This document shows positions 16,182 to 23,159 of a stretch of 64,000 nucleotides of DNA, piece by piece (the first letter of the stretch is position 1; each line of letters begins with the position of its first letter). The notes under the pieces were generated by a model. The model did no database searches, was not told the DNA's origin, and saw only the letters and a list, made by a program, of their open reading frames with translations. Origin of the DNA: Paraburkholderia kururiensis JCM 10599 = LMG 19447 (GTDB lineage Bacteria; Pseudomonadota; Gammaproteobacteria; Burkholderiales; Burkholderiaceae); NCBI RefSeq assembly GCF_003986935.1, contig NZ_RJZE01000019.1:112293-176292 (forward strand), given 5' to 3'. The translations under genes were made by a program, and so were the position numbers.

Positions 16182-16234
16182 TCGTTTTCGCCCTCCGTCT
16201 GCCCGTACGTTGTCAGCGTCGCCAGCGGTGGCGC
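16137..16234 (+). promoter_or_regulatory. leuA attenuator: mutually exclusive RNA helices
   Basis: Three helices compete. Helix A, inside the leader ORF, pairs 16137-16143 with 16164-16170 and 16144-16148 with 16156-16160. Helix B pairs 16166-16170 with 16230-16234 and 16173-16176 with 16225-16228. Helix C pairs 16216-16223 with 16227-16234 (8 bp, loop AGC). B excludes both A and C. A ribosome stalled on the CTA codons would open A and favour B; one reaching the TGA at 16179 would block B and allow C. Helix C is followed by AAACAA, not a U-tract, so the output may be Rho-dependent or translational and not classical termination. Confidence 0.68.
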
Positions 16235-16291
16235 AAACAACCGTATTCCGTACTCCCTTTCCGTTCCTGAGCGAATCCCTGGAGACCCAAG

Positions 16292-17842
16292 ATGGCAGAC
16301 AAGCTGATTATTTTCGATACGACGTTGCGTGACGGCGAGCAGTCGCCCGGCGCGTCGATGACGAAAGAAGAAAAAGTCCGTATCGCGAGGCAGCTCGAAC
16401 GCATGCGCGTAGACGTGATCGAAGCAGGCTTCGCCGCGAGTTCGAACGGTGATTTCGATGCCATTCATACGATCGCGTCGATGGTGAAGGAAAGCACGGT
16501 TTGCTCGCTCGCCCGCGCGAACGACAAGGACATTCAGCGTGCCGCCGACGCGCTCGCGCCCGCGAACCGCTTCCGCATTCACACGTTCATCGCCACTTCG
16601 CCGCTGCACATGGAGAAGAAGCTGCGCATGACGCCGGATCAGGTCTACGAACAGGCTCGGCTCGCCGTGCGCTTCGCGCGCAAGTTCACCGACGACGTCG
16701 AGTTCTCCCCCGAAGACGGCAGCCGCTCGGACATGGACTTCCTGTGCCGCGTGCTCGAAGCCGTGATCGCCGAAGGCGCCACGACCATCAACATCGCGGA
16801 CACCGTCGGCTACGGCGTGCCCGAGCTGTACGGCAATCTCGTGAAGACGCTGCGTGAGCGCATTCCGAACTCGGACAAGGCGATCTTCTCGGTGCACTGC
16901 CACAACGACCTCGGCATGGCCGTGGCGAACTCGCTTGCCGGCGTGAAGATCGGCGGCGCGCGTCAGGTGGAATGCACGATCAACGGGCTCGGCGAGCGCG
17001 CGGGCAATACATCGCTCGAAGAAGTCGTGATGGCCGTGAAGACGCGCAAGGATTACTTCGGGCTCGACGTCGGTATCGATACGACGCAGATCGTGCCGGC
17101 TTCGAAACTCGTCTCGCAGATCACGGGTTTCGTGGTGCAGCCGAACAAGGCGGTGGTGGGCGCCAACGCATTTGCGCACGCGTCGGGCATTCACCAGGAC
17201 GGCGTGCTGAAGGCGCGCGACACCTACGAGATCATGCGCGCCGAAGATGTGGGCTGGAGCGCGAACAAGATCGTGCTCGGCAAGCTGTCGGGCCGCAACG
17301 CGTTCAAGCAGCGCCTCCAGGAACTCGGCATCACGCTCGACAGCGAGACCGATCTCAACAATGCGTTCGCACGCTTCAAGGAACTGGCCGACCGCAAGGC
17401 TGAAATCTTCGACGAAGACATCATCGCGATCGTCAGCGAAGAGTCGGCCGAGGCGCAGGAAAAAGAGCACTACAAGTTCATCTCCCTCGCGCAACATTCG
17501 GAGACGGGCGAGCGTCCGCACGCGCGCATCGTGTTCACGGTGAACGGCAAGGAAACCACGGCCGAGGCAAACGGCAACGGTCCCGTCGACGCCACGCTCA
17601 ACGCGATCGAAACCGAAGTGGGCAGCGGCTCCGAGCTTATGCTGTATTCGGTGAATGCCATCACGACCGGCACGCAGGCGCAGGGCGAAGTGACCGTGCG
17701 ACTCTCGAAGGCCGGGCGCATCGTGAATGGTGTGGGCACGGACCCGGATATCGTCGCGGCTTCGGCGAAGGCCTACATCTCGGCACTCAACAAGCTGCAT
17801 GCCGATACGGACAAGCTCAATCCGCAAAGCGGCGGCATCTGA
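16292..17842 (+). CDS. leuA: 2-isopropylmalate synthase
   Basis: First committed step of leucine synthesis: acetyl-CoA plus 2-oxoisovalerate to 2-isopropylmalate. The 516-residue class I enzyme has a TIM-barrel catalytic domain beginning IIFDTTLRDGEQSPGASM (metal Asp and catalytic Arg), metal ligands in VHCHNDLGMAVANS (about 200-215), and the ECTINGLGERAGN motif (about 225). The C-terminal LeuA dimer / allosteric domain (about 380-516) mediates leucine feedback. GGAG lies 8 bp before the ATG. The gene is alone behind its attenuator and is followed by two hairpins. Confidence 0.97.
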   Translation: MADKLIIFDTTLRDGEQSPGASMTKEEKVRIARQLERMRVDVIEAGFAASSNGDFDAIHTIASMVKESTVCSLARANDKDIQRAADALAPANRFRIHTFIATSPLHMEKKLRMTPDQVYEQARLAVRFARKFTDDVEFSPEDGSRSDMDFLCRVLEAVIAEGATTINIADTVGYGVPELYGNLVKTLRERIPNSDKAIFSVHCHNDLGMAVANSLAGVKIGGARQVECTINGLGERAGNTSLEEVVMAVKTRKDYFGLDVGIDTTQIVPASKLVSQITGFVVQPNKAVVGANAFAHASGIHQDGVLKARDTYEIMRAEDVGWSANKIVLGKLSGRNAFKQRLQELGITLDSETDLNNAFARFKELADRKAEIFDEDIIAIVSEESAEAQEKEHYKFISLAQHSETGERPHARIVFTVNGKETTAEANGNGPVDATLNAIETEVGSGSELMLYSVNAITTGTQAQGEVTVRLSKAGRIVNGVGTDPDIVAASAKAYISALNKLHADTDKLNPQSGGI

Positions 17843-17856
17843 CTCACCGCTCCTGT

Positions 17857-17937
17857 GACGAGGACGCTGCCAGGCGTCCTCGTCGTATTCCTCTTCACGC
17901 TTCTCGCGCGGCCGCTTGTAGTTTCAGCGGCCGCTTT
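17857..17937 (+). terminator. tandem hairpins downstream of leuA
   Basis: The first hairpin is an 11-bp perfect stem GACGAGGACGC / GCGTCCTCGTC (17857-17867 with 17874-17884). The second is a 9-bp stem GCGGCCGCT / AGCGGCCGC (17908-17916 with 17926-17934) followed by TTTCTATTT. The second has the better T-rich tail on the plus strand. Together they probably end leuA transcription before the convergent SulP gene. Confidence 0.65.
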
Positions 17938-17942
17938 CTATT

Positions 17943-19535
17943 TCAGCGCCCGCCTGTCTGCTGTGCGAGCCCACGGTTCCAGCTCCAGCCGCGCGTCGCG
18001 GTGGGCAGCACCGGCGTGGCGTGCCGCATCTCGACCGCGATCGCGCGTTCCGGCGCGTCCTCAATGAAGCGGTCGAGCAGTTCCCGTACGTCGTGATCGA
18101 TGAAGTCGGCACGCGTCGTGTCCACGATCACCGTGGCGCGATCCGGAATGCGCGAAAGCATCTGCTTGAGCGGTACCTTGCCGAGAAACGAAACGTCTTT
18201 GCGAAACGACAGCAGAAAATGATCGTCGTGCTGCGCAAGCGCGATGGGCCGATGCAGATTCGCCCACAACGCGAGCGCGACGCTGCATGCCACGCCAAGC
18301 AGGATGCCCATCAGCAGATCGGTGGCGAGCACGCCGCCCACCGTCGCGACGAACGGCACGAACGGCGCCGCACCTTGCTTCGCCATGGCGACGAATAGCG
18401 ACGGCTTCGCGAGCTTGATGCCCGTGAAGATCAGAATCGCCGCGAGGCAGGCGAGCGGAATCAGATTGATGACGTCCGTGAGCGCAAACAGGCTGACGAG
18501 CAGCAGCACCCCATGAAAGATCGCCGACAGACGGCTCTGCGCGCCGGCATGCACATTGGCCGAACTGCGCACGATGACCGACGTGATCGGCAGCCCGCCG
18601 ATAGCGCCCGCGACCAGGTTGCCCACGCCTTGCGCTTTCAGCTCGCGGTCAGGCGGCGCAGGCCGGCGCTGCGGATCGAGCTGCTCCACGGCTTCGAGGC
18701 TCAACAGCGATTCGAGGCTCGCGACAACGGCCAGCGTGATCGCGACGATCCATACGGCAGGGTCGGCGAGCCGGGCGAGGCCCGGACCGAAGTCGATGAA
18801 GCTGAGCGCGTTGCCGAGTGCCGCAAGCGACGCGAGTTCGGGAAGTGCGACGCGATGCTCGACGGGCAGGGAGAACGAGGCGCCAAGCGCTTCGCCCGCG
18901 AGCGTTGCCGCGATGCCGATCACCACGACGGCAAGCGGCGCCGGCACGAGCCGCACCAGCTTGAAGCGGCGCAACGCGCGCGTTTCCCAGCCCGCAAGCA
19001 GCGCGAGCGACAACACCGCGACGGCGCACGCCATGGGCGAGACGGCGCCGAACGGCGTGGCGATAGAGCCAGCTTGCGCGACGGCAGATGCCGCGTCGCC
19101 TCCAGCACCCGAGGCGAGCCCGAGCGCGAGCGGCAACTGCTTGATGATGAGCAGCAGCCCGATGGCCGCGAGCATGCCTTTGATGACGGGCGAGGGCACA
19201 TAGGCCGCAAGCCGTCCGGCCTTGAGCATGCCGAAGACGAACTGGATCACGCCCGACAGCAGCACGGCGACGAGAAACGCCGAAAAGCTGCCGAGGCGCG
19301 CGATACCGTCGATCACGATCACGACGAGGCCCGCGGCCGGGCCGCTCACGCTCAATCGCGAACCGCTCAGCGCGGCAACGACGAGTCCGCCGACGATGCC
19401 CGACACGAGTCCGGCGAAGGGCTCCGCGCCGGAGGCTTTGGCGATGCCGAGACAGAGCGGCAGCGCAACGAGGAACACGACGGTGCCGGCGGCAAGGTCG
19501 CGCGGTAGCGAAGATAGATGGTCTTTCGGGGTCAT
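17943..19535 (-). CDS. SulP family anion transporter, probable bicarbonate transporter
   Basis: A 530-residue SLC26/SulP inner-membrane transporter. The N-terminus (DLAAGTVVFLVALPLCLGIAKASG, then GSRLSVSGPAAGLVVIV) carries the SulP signature, with about 10-12 TM helices to residue 400. A C-terminal cytoplasmic STAS-like segment has SFLGKVPLKQMLSRIPDRATV and the STAS-type DFIDHDVRELLDRF. It lies 73 bp after a beta-carbonic anhydrase on the same strand. The pairing suggests bicarbonate as substrate, although sulfate or another anion cannot be excluded from sequence alone. Confidence 0.87.
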   Translation of the reverse strand: MTPKDHLSSLPRDLAAGTVVFLVALPLCLGIAKASGAEPFAGLVSGIVGGLVVAALSGSRLSVSGPAAGLVVIVIDGIARLGSFSAFLVAVLLSGVIQFVFGMLKAGRLAAYVPSPVIKGMLAAIGLLLIIKQLPLALGLASGAGGDAASAVAQAGSIATPFGAVSPMACAVAVLSLALLAGWETRALRRFKLVRLVPAPLAVVVIGIAATLAGEALGASFSLPVEHRVALPELASLAALGNALSFIDFGPGLARLADPAVWIVAITLAVVASLESLLSLEAVEQLDPQRRPAPPDRELKAQGVGNLVAGAIGGLPITSVIVRSSANVHAGAQSRLSAIFHGVLLLVSLFALTDVINLIPLACLAAILIFTGIKLAKPSLFVAMAKQGAAPFVPFVATVGGVLATDLLMGILLGVACSVALALWANLHRPIALAQHDDHFLLSFRKDVSFLGKVPLKQMLSRIPDRATVIVDTTRADFIDHDVRELLDRFIEDAPERAIAVEMRHATPVLPTATRGWSWNRGLAQQTGGR

Positions 19536-19608
19536 GGCGAAGTGGGCGGTGAAAGGTGGTGTGCATGATGCGGTGAGCGGCTGTGCGCGCTGAAAGTCTC
19601 GAGAGAAC

Positions 19609-20244
19609 TCAAGCCCGTTTGAGCGCGAGCTCGAGGTCGGCCGTGGCAGACACGTGTTCGTATCCCGATTCGAGTTCGCGCAACTGGCCGTCTGCGAGCG
19701 AAAAAATCCAGCCGTGCACGAGCGGTGGCGGCTCGCTTCGCGCGACGATGGGATGCTCGCGCAGGCGCTGCACCTGAGCGATCACGTTCAGTTCGGCGAG
19801 CCGGTCGATGCGTGCCTGCTCCGGCGCAATACCGTCGAGCTCCGTGCGATGTGTCTGCGCGAGTTCGCACAGCGGCCGGATGCGCCGGTTCACGTGCGGC
19901 AGATGCGGTGCCGGGGGCATGAGCGAGGCGCGTACGCCGCCGCATCCGTAATGTCCGCAGACAATGATGTGCTTCACGCGCAACACCTCGACGGCGTATT
20001 CGAGCACGCTCATGGAGTTGTCGTCGGCGGCGTCGAACAGGTTGGCAATGTTGCGATGGACGAAGAGGTCGCCGGGTGCGCAATGCGTGACGCTTTCGGC
20101 GGGCACGCGGCTGTCGGAGCAGCCGATCCACAGCACTTGAGGATTCTGGCCCTGAGCGAGCGTGGCAAAGAATTGCGGGTCGCGCCGGGCGATTTCCTGC
20201 GCCCAGGCGACGTTCGCAACGAGCATGCGTTTCGGAAGGTTCAT
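19609..20244 (-). CDS. beta-class carbonic anhydrase
   Basis: A 211-residue cytoplasmic enzyme that interconverts CO2 and bicarbonate. Zinc ligands and the Asp-Arg dyad are in WIGCSDSRVPAESV (about residues 40-53), with His and Cys in IIVCGHYGCGGVRASL (about 95-110). The ATG at 20244 is preferred over one at 20259 because GGAG sits 9 bp before it. It is first in an operon with the SulP transporter, consistent with supplying or using bicarbonate for carboxylases. Confidence 0.93.
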   Translation of the reverse strand: MNLPKRMLVANVAWAQEIARRDPQFFATLAQGQNPQVLWIGCSDSRVPAESVTHCAPGDLFVHRNIANLFDAADDNSMSVLEYAVEVLRVKHIIVCGHYGCGGVRASLMPPAPHLPHVNRRIRPLCELAQTHRTELDGIAPEQARIDRLAELNVIAQVQRLREHPIVARSEPPPLVHGWIFSLADGQLRELESGYEHVSATADLELALKRA

Positions 20245-20350
20245 AGGAAGTGACTCCACGTTGAGCGGGAGCGCTGCTGACCATTACAAAACGCTTTCTA
20301 TCAGAAAAAATTCAGACAAAATCCGAAAAAAATCGGTTTCATGCCGGGCG

Positions 20351-20381
20351 AATAAAAAATGCCGCCCGGTGGGCGGCATTT
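20351..20381 (-). terminator. rho-independent terminator of the BamE-like lipoprotein gene
   Basis: An 11-bp perfect stem AAATGCCGCCC / GGGCGGCATTT with a 3-nt loop. On the minus strand it is followed by a run of Ts (TTTTTTATT). It lies 55 bp beyond the stop of the lipoprotein gene at 20436. Confidence 0.87.
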
Positions 20382-20435
20382 GGCGGTGTGGTGAAAGACC
20401 GCGGGTGACGCGGTGAAGGGCGCGCCGTGCAGGTG

Positions 20436-20966
20436 TCAGAACAGATTGCGGCGGTCGGGATCGTGGAGCGGATCCGGCGTCTTCTGCGTGAGGCGCAGTG
20501 TGCCGTTGTCGTCGAAGTAGAAGCTGTAAAGCATGTACCAGACGTTGTCTTCCAGGTAGCGGTAGGTCCACACCTCGCGTTTCATCAGCGGGAAATACGA
20601 CGTTTCCACCGGCCGGCCGAAATTCACGAGCACGTCGGCGCGGGTCCACTTGCCGATCTCGGCGCGATAGAACTCGTTGGGTTGCAGGACCTGGCGCACG
20701 CTCACGATCTTGCCCGAGGCGTCGATGTCCGCCGCGGTGGTCGTTTCGCCCATCGGCTGGGTCGGCCACATCAGGCGGTGTCCGCCATTCGGGAGATCGT
20801 AGACTTCGCGCGGCGCGCCGAGTCGTGCAACGATCGTCGACTGGTCCGCCCCCGGCTGCACCTGCTGCCAGGGCTGCGCGCAACCCGCGAGCGTCAGCGT
20901 GCCGAAGCAGACTGCAAGCGCTGCAAGCAAGGTGCGCGGTCGCGCGGTGGTCGTTGAAATACGCAT
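20436..20966 (-). CDS. outer-membrane lipoprotein with BamE/SmpA-like fold
   Basis: A 176-residue lipoprotein: a signal peptide ending in LTLAGC (lipobox, Cys near residue 27), then a segment resembling SmpA/OmlA domains (GADQSTIVARLGAPREVY, about 38-55) and a second similar segment (WTRADVLVNFGRPVET). This duplicated small alpha-beta fold is that of BamE-like proteins. It is not the canonical bamE of the Bam complex, which is shorter. GGAGG stands 5 bp before the ATG at 20966. It is monocistronic and divergent from the binding-protein gene. Confidence 0.75.
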   Translation of the reverse strand: MRISTTTARPRTLLAALAVCFGTLTLAGCAQPWQQVQPGADQSTIVARLGAPREVYDLPNGGHRLMWPTQPMGETTTAADIDASGKIVSVRQVLQPNEFYRAEIGKWTRADVLVNFGRPVETSYFPLMKREVWTYRYLEDNVWYMLYSFYFDDNGTLRLTQKTPDPLHDPDRRNLF

Positions 20967-21136
20967 GAAAGCCTCCGGGAGCATGGGCAGAACGTGTGGC
21001 GTCGAACCTCGTCATTTTGACACGGGCCCCGTTGGAGGGGCGGCGGCGCGGGCTGCCCGGACGTGCCGCCGCCGCACTTGCCGCTCGCCTGCCTGCGGCC
21101 TATGATCCGCGCTTCCAACGCTTTCCGGGAGTCGCG

Positions 21137-22471
21137 ATGAGGTACGGTGGGACAGGGTCGAGTGTGGCGCCGAGGGTGGCACTGAAGGTGGCGGTTGCCG
21201 CCATGGCGTTCGTTGCATCGCTGGCAACGTGGCCGGGCGTCACCGCAGAGGCGGCAACGCCGGTGCCGGGAGCCACCCATGCCGGCGAGCCGATCCGCCT
21301 TGCCCTGATCGAAGGCATGTCGGGTCCGTTCGCAAATGCCGGCGCGGCCGTGGAGCGCAATCTCCGGTTCGGCGTCGAGCGCGTGAACGCACGCGGCGGT
21401 GTGCAATTGGCCGACGGCACTCATCCGCTCGAACTCGTCGTGCTCGACAGCAAGGGCAGTGCCGAGGCCGCGCTCGTCCAGCTGCGCGCGGCGGCCGACC
21501 GGCACATCGGCTTCATCCTGCAGGGCAACAGTTCGGCGGTGGCGGCCGCGCTCCTCGATGCGATCGAGAAGCAGAACAGCCGCAATCCCGACAATCGCGA
21601 GCTGTTTCTCAACTACTCCGCCGACGACCCCGCGCTCACGAACGCCAATTGCAGCTTCTGGCACTTCCGTTTCGATGCCCACGCCGGCATGCGCATGGAC
21701 GCGCTCGCCGACGTGATCGCGCGTGACGCCTCCGTGAAGAAGGTGTACCTGCTGAATCAGGACTACAGCTTCGGCCACGACGTGAGCGCGCTTGCCCGAA
21801 CCGCGCTGGCGTCGAAGCGGCCCGACATCGCGGTGGTGGGCGACGAGTTCCACGCGATTGGCCGCATCAAGGATTTTTCGCCCTATATCGCCAAGATCCG
21901 CGCCAGCGGCGCGGACGCCGTCGTGACGGGCAACTGGGGCAACGACCTCACGCTGCTCGTCAAAGCGGCACGCGAGCAGGGCCTCGACACGAAGTTCTAC
22001 ACGTTCTATGGCAACAGTCTCGGTGCACCGGCGGCCTTGGGCGATGCCGGCGTCGGACGCGTATTCGCGGTTGCGGACTGGCATCCGAATGCAGGCGGTG
22101 CGCAGTCGGATGCCTGGTACGCGGCGTTTCGCGCGCGTTATCCCAACGCCGCCGACGACTACCCCGTGCTGCGCATGAGCCTGCTTGTCGAGATGCTGGC
22201 CGACGCGATGGGGCGAGCCCGTTCCGCCGATCCGGCGGCCGTGGCGCACGCGCTGGAAGGCATGAAGTTCGACAACGGCTTTCACGCCGAATGGATGCGC
22301 GCTGAGGATCATCAGCTGATCCAGCCCCTTTACGTGATGGCCATGGAGAAAGCCGGTGTGCCGGGCGTGCGCTACGACAACGAGGGCTCGGGCTACGGTT
22401 TTCGCACGGTGCTGGCACTGCCCGCACAGCGTACTGTGCCGCCCACCACGTGCCAGATGAAGCGTCCATGA
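21137..22471 (+). CDS. ABC transporter substrate-binding protein, branched-chain amino acid (Leu/Ile/Val-binding) type
   Basis: A 444-residue periplasmic binding protein of type 1 fold (LivK/HppA family). The signal peptide spans about residues 1-35, ending near AEAATP. The mature protein begins IRLALIEGMSGPFANAG, with the ligand-binding QGNSSAVAAALLDAIE (about 125) and YLLNQDYSFGHDVS (about 205). The start ATG at 21137 has GGGAG 6 bp before it, and the frame opens further upstream without family similarity. No permease or ATPase genes are adjacent, so it is an orphan component; the ligand is unknown. Confidence 0.85.
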   Translation: MRYGGTGSSVAPRVALKVAVAAMAFVASLATWPGVTAEAATPVPGATHAGEPIRLALIEGMSGPFANAGAAVERNLRFGVERVNARGGVQLADGTHPLELVVLDSKGSAEAALVQLRAAADRHIGFILQGNSSAVAAALLDAIEKQNSRNPDNRELFLNYSADDPALTNANCSFWHFRFDAHAGMRMDALADVIARDASVKKVYLLNQDYSFGHDVSALARTALASKRPDIAVVGDEFHAIGRIKDFSPYIAKIRASGADAVVTGNWGNDLTLLVKAAREQGLDTKFYTFYGNSLGAPAALGDAGVGRVFAVADWHPNAGGAQSDAWYAAFRARYPNAADDYPVLRMSLLVEMLADAMGRARSADPAAVAHALEGMKFDNGFHAEWMRAEDHQLIQPLYVMAMEKAGVPGVRYDNEGSGYGFRTVLALPAQRTVPPTTCQMKRP

Positions 22472-22499
22472 TTGGGGTTTCGGTTTGGCGCGGTCGCTG

Positions 22500-22508
22500 T
22501 GCTACAAT
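22500..22508 (+). promoter_or_regulatory. candidate extended -10 promoter of rpsO
   Basis: TGC followed by TACAAT (22503-22508) is an extended -10 element, about 70 bp upstream of rpsO. The -35 is weak (TTCGGT at 22479-22484, 18-bp spacing). Confidence 0.55.
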
Positions 22509-22579
22509 ATCGCCCTTGCTGTAACCCCCACGGCACGGCCTTTCTTCCGTGACCGCCCGTTCGATTCAAAGGAAATCAA

Positions 22580-22849
22580 ATGTCTGTAGCAGATATCAAG
22601 AAGTCCGACGTAGTCGCGCAATTCGCGCGTGGCACCAACGACACGGGTTCGCCCGAAGTTCAGGTGGCGCTTCTCACGTCCCGTATCAACGAACTCACCG
22701 TTCACTTCAAGTCCCACGCGAAGGATCACCACAGCCGCCGCGGCCTGCTGCGCATGGTGAGCCGCCGCCGCAAGCTGCTCGACTACCTGAAGGGCAAGGA
22801 CGCTGATCGTTACCGCGCGCTGATCGAAAAGCTTGGTCTGCGCAAGTAA
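22580..22849 (+). CDS. rpsO: 30S ribosomal protein S15
   Basis: An 89-residue primary 16S rRNA-binding protein of the small-subunit platform. GSPEVQVALLTSRINELTVHFKSH and HHSRRGLLRMVSRRRKLLDYLKG are the family signature, and the length is exact. AAAGGAA precedes the ATG. It is followed by a strong terminator and then pnp, the arrangement conserved from E. coli. Confidence 0.98.
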   Translation: MSVADIKKSDVVAQFARGTNDTGSPEVQVALLTSRINELTVHFKSHAKDHHSRRGLLRMVSRRRKLLDYLKGKDADRYRALIEKLGLRK

Positions 22850-22869
22850 CCGGACGGTTTTTCAACAAG

Positions 22870-22908
22870 ATGCCTGTGTCAGTCAGCTGATGCAGGCATT
22901 TTGTTTTT
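22870..22908 (+). terminator. rho-independent terminator after rpsO
   Basis: The stem ATGCCTG / CAGGCAT (22870-22876 with 22893-22899) is followed by TTTTGTTTTT. A second GC hairpin without a T-tract (CGGTGCGC / GCGCACCG, 22912-22937) follows directly. Some read-through into pnp is expected, as in other rpsO-pnp loci. Confidence 0.85.
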
Positions 22909-23000
22909 GAACGGTGCGCTTCATGTGCTGCGCACCGGCAGGCCACTGGGTAGCACCAGGCAGTACGCCTCGATGACCGGGCTTTCTGGGTAGAGCTTTG

Positions 23001-23068
23001 TGTCATTCCAGCGGTTCATGCGATCGCGGTTCGCCCGCCTCGCGCGAACGTGATCCGCTGGAATGGCA
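23001..23068 (+). promoter_or_regulatory. long stem-loop between rpsO and pnp, candidate RNase III processing site
   Basis: Outer arms 23001-23018 and 23051-23068 pair over 18 bp with one mismatch and one G-U pair (core ATTCCAGCGG / CCGCTGGAAT). An inner stem GTTCGC / GCGAAC (23029-23034 with 23044-23049) caps it, with a 10-nt bulge on the 5' side. No T-tract follows, so it is not a terminator. Its place about 90 nt before pnp matches the E. coli pnp leader hairpin, which RNase III cleaves to allow PNPase autoregulation. Confidence 0.6.
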
Positions 23069-23159
23069 TAACACTCCTCTAGCCATGCGGTGCCGGTCCT
23101 CGCGTAGCCGCGCCCGAGGGTGCGCGGTATAACAACGAACGAGTCAAGGAGTGACTTCT

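Noticed and set aside
16216..16234. Calling the hairpin before leuA an intrinsic terminator
   Set aside because: The 8-bp stem is followed by AAACAACC and no T-run, so it does not meet the definition; it is listed as part of an attenuator with an open mechanism.
22923..23019. Minus-strand mini-ORF of 32 residues (starts MNRWNDTKLYPE) in the rpsO-pnp gap, preceded by another overlapping mini-ORF
   Set aside because: It lies within the two hairpins, has no ribosome site and would be antisense to the pnp leader; the arms of the hairpin account for its sequence. It could be a degraded mobile-element fragment, but nothing supports that.
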